A stretch of DNA of 19,262 bases from positions 1-19,262 of the forward strand of contig JAISXK010000095.1 of assembly GCA_031270585.1 (NCBI GenBank), written 5' to 3'. The notes beneath the pieces were generated by a model. It made no database searches and had not been told where the DNA came from. It worked only from the letters and a program-made list of their open reading frames with translations. Origin of the DNA: Clostridiales bacterium (GTDB lineage: Bacteria; Bacillota; Clostridia; Christensenellales; CAG-138). This document shows positions 14,840 to 19,262 of this stretch, in pieces. A program made the translations under genes and the position numbers. Each line of letters opens with the position of its first letter. Position 1 is the first letter of the stretch.

Positions 14840-14913
14840 TGGGCGGAGCCGGGATAATGGGTATTCTTAAAGCTGCGCCGGCAATATTGCAAAAGCAAAA
14901 GAAGGATTCCTGA
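14839..14913 (+). CDS. Possible 24-residue peptide overlapping the dGTPase stop
   Basis: An ATG overlaps the dGTPase stop (TAATG) and opens 24 codons to TGA 14911-14913. The peptide starts MGGAGIMGILKAAPAI and ends in a Lys-rich tail, so it is a short hydrophobic-basic peptide. Coupled translation is conceivable, but there is no clear ribosome binding site. Its end overlaps the candidate promoter for dnaG. It may well be chance. Confidence 0.15.
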   Translation: MGGAGIMGILKAAPAILQKQKKDS

Positions 14914-14929
14914 AAAAAGTGTCGAATAA
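14901..14929 (+). promoter_or_regulatory. Sigma-H-like promoter upstream of dnaG-rpoD
   Basis: GAAGGATT (14901-14908), 12 bases, then GTCGAATAA (14921-14929) fits the Bacillus sigma-H consensus (RnAGGAWW with RnnGAATWW) at every fixed position with normal spacing. In B. subtilis the dnaG-sigA operon is known to carry a sigma-H promoter. An overlapping sigma-A-type reading (TTCCTG-17-TATACT) has a poor -35. Confidence 0.5.
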
Positions 14930-14944
14930 TATACTCTGGTGGCT

Positions 14945-14973
14945 CCGGCGGTTTGGGCGGCAGGCGCCGCCGG
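14945..14973 (+). promoter_or_regulatory. G+C-rich leader hairpin before dnaG
   Basis: CCGGCGG (14945-14951) can pair with CCGCCGG (14967-14973). Alternatively GGCGGC (14956-14961) pairs with GCCGCC (14966-14971) around AGGC; the two share the right arm and exclude each other. No T-tract follows, so it is not a plain terminator. It sits about ten to fifteen bases into the predicted dnaG transcript. Confidence 0.35.
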
Positions 14974-15046
14974 CGAAAACTACCCACGGCGGCAATGCCC
15001 GGCATGTGGTTTGTTGCGCGATGATGATCAAACGAAAGGATATAAA

Positions 15047-16852
15047 ATGCCCCGGTTTGGCGATGCGTGGATGGAAACCTTATTGAGCAAAAACGATATC
15101 GTTTCGCTTGTTTCCGAGTATGTTTCGCTCAGGCAAAAGGGCGGCAAGCTGTGGGGCGTGTGCCCTTTTCACAGCGAAAAAACGCCTTCGTTTTCCGTTA
15201 CGCCCGATAAGCAGCTGTATTATTGTTTCGGGTGCGGGGCGGGCGGCGGCATCATCCAGTTTGTGATTGCCATAGAGCGGCTTTCGTATATCGAGGCGGT
15301 GCAGTTTTTGGCCCGGCGTGCCGGTATGCAGTTGCCCGACGAGATGGATGATGAAAACATCAGGCGTGAGCGCATGAAGAAAGACCGGCTTTACGAAATT
15401 ACAAAAGCCGCAGCGCTTTTTTTTTACCGCCGGCTCATCGGCGAAGATGGCAAGCCCGCCAGGCAATACTTTGCGCGGCGCGGGATTGACAGCGACATTG
15501 TAAAAAGCTTTGGCCTTGGCTACGCGCCCGATTCGTGGGACATGCTGCTAAACCACTTAAAGGGGCTTGGCTATAAAGAGGCCGATATGGTAAGCGCCGG
15601 GTTGCTGGTGAAAAACGCAAAAACGGGCAATGTGTATGACGCGTACCGCAACAGGGTAACATTTCCAATTATAGGCGCCAACATGAAGGTGTTGGGGTTT
15701 GGCGCAAGAACGATGGGCGATGATACGCCCAAATATATCAACACCGGCGATACGCCGCTTTACGCCAAGCGCAACAACCTGTACGCGCTGAACATATTAA
15801 AGGGCGTAAAAACGCCCGACGCCATTATGGTGGAAGGATATATGGATGTGATCAGCCTTTACGCCGCAGGCGTGAAAAACGCGGTGGCCTCGCTGGGCAC
15901 GGCGCTTACCCAACAGCAGGCGCGGTTGCTCAAGCGGTACGTAAACACGGTATATATCGCGTATGACGGCGACAGCGCCGGGCAAAACGCCACGCTGCGC
16001 GGGCTCGATATACTCGCGAAAGAGGAGTTGACCGTGCGTGTCGTACTGTTGCCGGAGGGCGTTGACCCCGATGATTTTGTGCGCAGGGAGGGTGCGGATG
16101 CCTTTAAAAACTTAAAGGACAACGCCGTTTCACTCAACGCCTTCAAGCTCATGCGCATAGCGCGGGGGTACGACTTAAATAACGAAGAGGGCAGGCATGA
16201 TTACGCGGTGGACGCCTGCGCCTTTATAGCGGGGCTGCAGCCTGTCGAGCAGGAGCGCTACTATGCTACGCTGGCCGCGCAAACGGGCATCCCTCTGGAG
16301 GCGCTGCGGGCCCAGGGTGCGCGGCAGGGCGTTTCGCCCGCGTCCTTTGAGCCTGCGCTGCGGCGCATCGGCGGCAGAAAGCGCTTGCGTGAAAATCTCG
16401 CGCAGCGCACCCGCGCGCAAGTGACGCTGCTGCATCTGATGCTGCAAGCGCCTGCGGTGATGGATTTGTTCGCGGACGGCGGCCTTACAGGCGGTGGCCC
16501 GCAGGGTGATTATGAAATAGACGAATTGTTTATAGATAAACCATTAAACGACTTTGCAAAAGATCTGGTGGCCGCTTACAAAAGCGGGGAGGAGCCGGAT
16601 ATTGCGCTTTTAATGAGCAAACTGACGGGCGAACAATCGCAGTTGGTTGCGGGCGCCGTGGATAGACGGCCGCCGGAGGGCGATGTTACGCGGATGGCGC
16701 GTGATTGCATCCGTCACATACGCGTGATGGATATGGACGAAGAGCTTAGAGAGCTTGGCGCAATGCTGGACACCGACACGCTGCCCCTTGACGAAAAGCT
16801 CGAAATATCCAAAAGAATGCAGGAACTGGCAAGAAAACGCAAGGCGTTGTGA
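15047..16852 (+). CDS. dnaG: DNA primase
   Basis: This 601-residue protein makes the RNA primers for replication and works with the replicative helicase. The CHC2 zinc module is at the start (Cys39, His42, Cys60, Cys63, in CPFHSEKTPSFSV and YYCFGCGAGG). The core has FGLGYAPDSWD, RVTFPI and GFGARTMG. The TOPRIM domain follows, with VEGYMDVISLYAAG and YDGDSAGQNA supplying the acidic metal ligands. The C-terminal helical region for helicase binding is present. Length is normal. ATG 15047 was chosen because AAAGGA precedes it by six bases; the frame can run up to 14939 but that would translate the leader hairpin. A T9 run at 15417-15425 lies in the coding region. rpoD follows after 38 bases. Confidence 0.97.
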   Translation: MPRFGDAWMETLLSKNDIVSLVSEYVSLRQKGGKLWGVCPFHSEKTPSFSVTPDKQLYYCFGCGAGGGIIQFVIAIERLSYIEAVQFLARRAGMQLPDEMDDENIRRERMKKDRLYEITKAAALFFYRRLIGEDGKPARQYFARRGIDSDIVKSFGLGYAPDSWDMLLNHLKGLGYKEADMVSAGLLVKNAKTGNVYDAYRNRVTFPIIGANMKVLGFGARTMGDDTPKYINTGDTPLYAKRNNLYALNILKGVKTPDAIMVEGYMDVISLYAAGVKNAVASLGTALTQQQARLLKRYVNTVYIAYDGDSAGQNATLRGLDILAKEELTVRVVLLPEGVDPDDFVRREGADAFKNLKDNAVSLNAFKLMRIARGYDLNNEEGRHDYAVDACAFIAGLQPVEQERYYATLAAQTGIPLEALRAQGARQGVSPASFEPALRRIGGRKRLRENLAQRTRAQVTLLHLMLQAPAVMDLFADGGLTGGGPQGDYEIDELFIDKPLNDFAKDLVAAYKSGEEPDIALLMSKLTGEQSQLVAGAVDRRPPEGDVTRMARDCIRHIRVMDMDEELRELGAMLDTDTLPLDEKLEISKRMQELARKRKAL

Positions 16853-16890
16853 GGAAGGTACGAATACACGAAAGAGAGGGGGAGTAGCCT

Positions 16891-17970
16891 TTGGAAAACA
16901 GAGAACCCCGTATGAGAAAAATCAATGAGCTCCTGGAAAAGGGCGCGGCGAAGGGCGTATTGACCTACAAAGAGATCATGGACGCGCTGGAGGAGCAAGA
17001 ACTTGATCAGGAACAAATCGAAAGCATATACGACAGCATTGAAGCGCTGAATATCGACGTGGTAGAGGATGTTGAGGTGCCCGCAGATATCACCGAGGAA
17101 ATAGCCGCCATCGAAACGAAGCTTGCGACCTCCGAAGGGCTGAATATCGACGATCCCGTGCGCATGTATCTCAAGGAGATCGGCAAGGTATCGCTACTAA
17201 CGGCGGCGGAAGAAGTAGAAATCGCGCAGCGTATGGCGGATGGCGACCCGGAAGCCAAACAGCAGCTGGCCGAGGCGAATTTGCGCCTTGTGGTATCCAT
17301 AGCCAAGCGCTATGTGGGCCGCGGCATGCTCTTTCTGGATCTTATTCAGGAGGGTAATCTGGGGCTTATCAAAGCGGTGGAAAAGTTTGATTACCGCAAA
17401 GGGTACAAGTTTTCCACCTATGCCACATGGTGGATACGCCAGGCCATTACGCGCGCTATCGCCGATCAGGCGCGCACCATACGCATACCCGTGCACATGG
17501 TGGAAACCATCAACAAGCTGATACGCGTAAACAGGCAATTGCTGCAGGAATACGGGCGCGACCCGCGGCCCGATGAGATTGCGCGCGAGATGGGCATTAC
17601 AGAAGAAAAGGTGCGTGAAATCATCAAGATCGCGCAGGAGCCCGTATCTTTGGAGACGCCAATCGGCGAAGAAGAGGATAGCCATCTGGGGGATTTCATA
17701 CCCGACGACGACGTGCCGGCCCCGGCGGAGGTGGTCGCGGGTACGCTATTAAAAGAGCAATTGATAGATGTTCTCGATACGCTGACCGCGCGCGAGGAAA
17801 AGGTGCTGCGGCTGCGCTTTGGGCTGGACGACGGCAAGGCCCGCACGCTTGAAGAGGTGGGGCGCGAATTTGCCGTAACCCGCGAGCGTATACGGCAAAT
17901 AGAGGCCAAGGCGTTGCGTAAATTGCGCCACCCAAGCAGAAGCAAAAAATTGAAGGACTTTTTGGAGTAA
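16891..17970 (+). CDS. rpoD: RNA polymerase primary sigma factor RpoD
   Basis: This 359-residue housekeeping sigma factor directs RNA polymerase to standard promoters. A short region 1.1-like segment (about 6-60) precedes region 1.2 (DPVRMYLKEIGKVSLLT). Region 2 contains NLRLVVSIAKRYVGRG, FLDLIQEGNLGL and the -10-recognising YATWWIRQAITRAIADQART. Region 3 contains MVETINKLIRVNRQL, and region 4.2 has the -35-binding helix TLEEVGREFAVTRERIRQIE. Length is typical of Clostridia. The start is TTG 16891, with GAGGGGGAG about seven bases upstream; ATG 16912 is in frame but lacks a site. It is downstream of dnaG in the same direction and likely cotranscribed. Confidence 0.97.
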   Translation: MENREPRMRKINELLEKGAAKGVLTYKEIMDALEEQELDQEQIESIYDSIEALNIDVVEDVEVPADITEEIAAIETKLATSEGLNIDDPVRMYLKEIGKVSLLTAAEEVEIAQRMADGDPEAKQQLAEANLRLVVSIAKRYVGRGMLFLDLIQEGNLGLIKAVEKFDYRKGYKFSTYATWWIRQAITRAIADQARTIRIPVHMVETINKLIRVNRQLLQEYGRDPRPDEIAREMGITEEKVREIIKIAQEPVSLETPIGEEEDSHLGDFIPDDDVPAPAEVVAGTLLKEQLIDVLDTLTAREEKVLRLRFGLDDGKARTLEEVGREFAVTRERIRQIEAKALRKLRHPSRSKKLKDFLE

Positions 17971-17999
17971 AAGGTTTGCCTCCCGGAGGGGCATATCGT

Positions 18000-19262
18000 A
18001 TGATGATGCAAAAAGCAAACAGTAAACGCCTGCGCGTCTTTATCTTAGCCGTCTGCCTGCTCTGCGCGCTGTTTTTCGTCACGCCGCAGTTAGCAAGCGC
18101 CGAGGCCGACACAAACGCCTACACGGTCGTTTTGGGTTACAGCGACGATATTCAGCTTCGTTACCAATATTTTCAAGATCATAAAGCGAAAGAAGTCACC
18201 GGCGACGTGCCGTTGGGGGGAGCGTATTTAAATTATGGCACCGTAGATCAGACGCTCGCGATACCGCAGATCTACTGCGTGGACGCCGCCGTGCCCTTTC
18301 ACTCTGAGGTAAGCTCCGTTTCCGGCAAGCCCCCCAGCCAATGGTATTCCCCGCGCACATGGAATGGATGGGTCATAAAGAACTGGTTCCAAATAGACGA
18401 GGTGCCAAATTATGTCGCGGCAGCGCCTGAACAGATCCCCGCCATCCTAGGGGCGCACTGGCGTGAACTGGAATGGATCGTGATGAATGGGTATCAGGGG
18501 AAAGATAGCACGGGGGATGATATAAACCACCTTACGCAAATGAATAGCGACTTTCCACTTTCCGAGGGGACTTTTGGCGCGGATGTGGCGGTAATGGCCA
18601 CGAAGGCCGCCATATGGCATTTTACAAACCCCGGCATCGAATACGTAAGCACCAATTTTCTGGTCAAAAGCATAGGTAATCCTGCCAGCCTGAACGCCTT
18701 AAAACACAGACAGTTTACCGCCCTTCTTGAGGCGCTTATAAAAGGCGCGACGGCTTACGCGTCTAATCCATCTGCTTCGCCTATCACCTACGATGTATCC
18801 CCTTATGGCATATACATTGACCCACCAACGGCATCTCCCGTGGTGGATCCAAATAATCCCGCCTATCTGGATCCGGATAATCCCGCTGTTCCCACCTATT
18901 ATAACATATACGGACCTTACTATGTGCGGGAAACATTTGCATCTGTTACCGGCCATTCGGACGTCACCAACAGCACACGGGGCGAGGTATTTTTGAGTAT
19001 GAATATCCCTGGGCTCGACGTCACGTTCTATTCGGATGACCCCGTGACAAACCCAGGGTCCGCCGTTCCTCTTCCATATGATGGAACCATATATGGCGGA
19101 GCTATTCAAGCACCACATGTCGCCCTCAACACTCAGTTTTACATACGCGCATTGCCGCAGACGATTTCGGCCTATGAAGCGGACGGCCTTGCCATCACGG
19201 CGCTGGCAAAAGAGGAAATCAAAGAGGTGCAGAATGGGACAGTAAAACTGCCGACAGTTTTG
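18000..19262 (+). CDS. Secreted thioester-domain-like surface protein, partial
   Basis: The frame starts at ATG 18000, behind GGAGGGG, and is open for 421 codons to the window edge. Residues 1-34 form a signal peptide (basic start, hydrophobic core, cleavage near ASA-EA). Residues about 40-245 resemble the thioester domain of Gram-positive adhesins: Cys93 in QIYCVDAAVPF, WIVMNGY at 159-165, and the conserved KAAIWHFT at 202-209. In this family Cys and the Gln before xAIW form an internal thioester that bonds to host or other surfaces; here Lys202 stands where Gln is expected. A proline/Asp-rich linker with two DPxNPA-type repeats (about 277-293) leads into beta-rich sequence typical of stalk domains. 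A wall-anchor signal would be beyond the edge. It starts 29 bases after rpoD with no clear terminator between. Confidence 0.75.
   Translation, partial: MMMQKANSKRLRVFILAVCLLCALFFVTPQLASAEADTNAYTVVLGYSDDIQLRYQYFQDHKAKEVTGDVPLGGAYLNYGTVDQTLAIPQIYCVDAAVPFHSEVSSVSGKPPSQWYSPRTWNGWVIKNWFQIDEVPNYVAAAPEQIPAILGAHWRELEWIVMNGYQGKDSTGDDINHLTQMNSDFPLSEGTFGADVAVMATKAAIWHFTNPGIEYVSTNFLVKSIGNPASLNALKHRQFTALLEALIKGATAYASNPSASPITYDVSPYGIYIDPPTASPVVDPNNPAYLDPDNPAVPTYYNIYGPYYVRETFASVTGHSDVTNSTRGEVFLSMNIPGLDVTFYSDDPVTNPGSAVPLPYDGTIYGGAIQAPHVALNTQFYIRALPQTISAYEADGLAITALAKEEIKEVQNGTVKLPTVL

Noticed and set aside
14939..15046. N-terminal extension of DNA primase
   Set aside because: Its sequence is unlike primase and translates the leader hairpin; AAAGGA precedes ATG 15047.
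17976..17994. Small hairpin between rpoD and the surface protein as terminator
   Set aside because: The pairing GCCTCC with GGAGGGGC leaves almost no loop, there is no T-tract, and it is mainly the ribosome binding site.
1..19262. CRISPR arrays, tRNA and rRNA genes
   Set aside because: No spaced direct repeats and no cloverleaf or rRNA-like sequence were seen on either strand by eye.

Overview
The window looks like a chromosomal segment of a Gram-positive Bacillota, probably class Clostridia. The evidence is strong GGAGG-type ribosome binding sites, a dgt-dnaG-rpoD cluster, a pyrophosphate-type phosphofructokinase, VanW/G5 and class A PBP wall proteins, and a paired DUF5685 and J-domain gene. 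Christensenellales or a relative would fit the intermediate base composition, but I cannot confirm the order from sequence alone.

Left edge (1-1921), accessory-looking and visibly more A+T-rich. A minus-strand class M sirtuin (SirTM type, Gln in place of the catalytic His) runs off the left edge and carries a fused Cys/Gly-rich tail. It is divergent from an HxlR-type regulator whose -10 box sits inside an inverted repeat. The 3' remnant of an IS256-family transposase follows directly, so this corner looks like an acquired or rearranged patch.

1922-6670, housekeeping and small unknown genes. rplM-rpsI has its own promoter, a possible L13 leader and a strong hairpin terminator. A convergent PPi-type phosphofructokinase gene (minus strand, own promoter) follows. 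Next comes a tight three-gene unit: a DUF5685 protein, a J-domain/TPR protein ending in eight cysteines (ATGA overlap), and a small membrane protein, closed by a terminator.

6722-11600, cell envelope and regulation. A class A penicillin-binding protein with a fibronectin-III-like tail is followed by a GntR/FadR-type regulator with its own promoter and a perfect inverted repeat just after it. A VanW/G5 wall protein is convergent with the regulator.

11653-17970, information processing and NAD. Divergent promoters serve vanW (minus) and the glutamine-dependent NAD synthase (plus). Then come a dGTPase-like HD hydrolase, DNA primase and the housekeeping sigma factor. A sigma-H-like promoter and a G+C-rich leader hairpin precede dnaG, recalling the macromolecular synthesis operon of Bacillus.

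17970-19262. Only 29 bases after rpoD begins a secreted protein with a thioester-domain-like N-terminal module, cut off by the right edge. The Gln expected to form the thioester appears to be Lys. No tRNA, rRNA or CRISPR array was seen. The best candidates for something undescribed are the sirtuin with its Cys/Gly tail and internal ribosome binding site, the DUF5685/J-domain/membrane module, and the Lys-substituted thioester-like protein.
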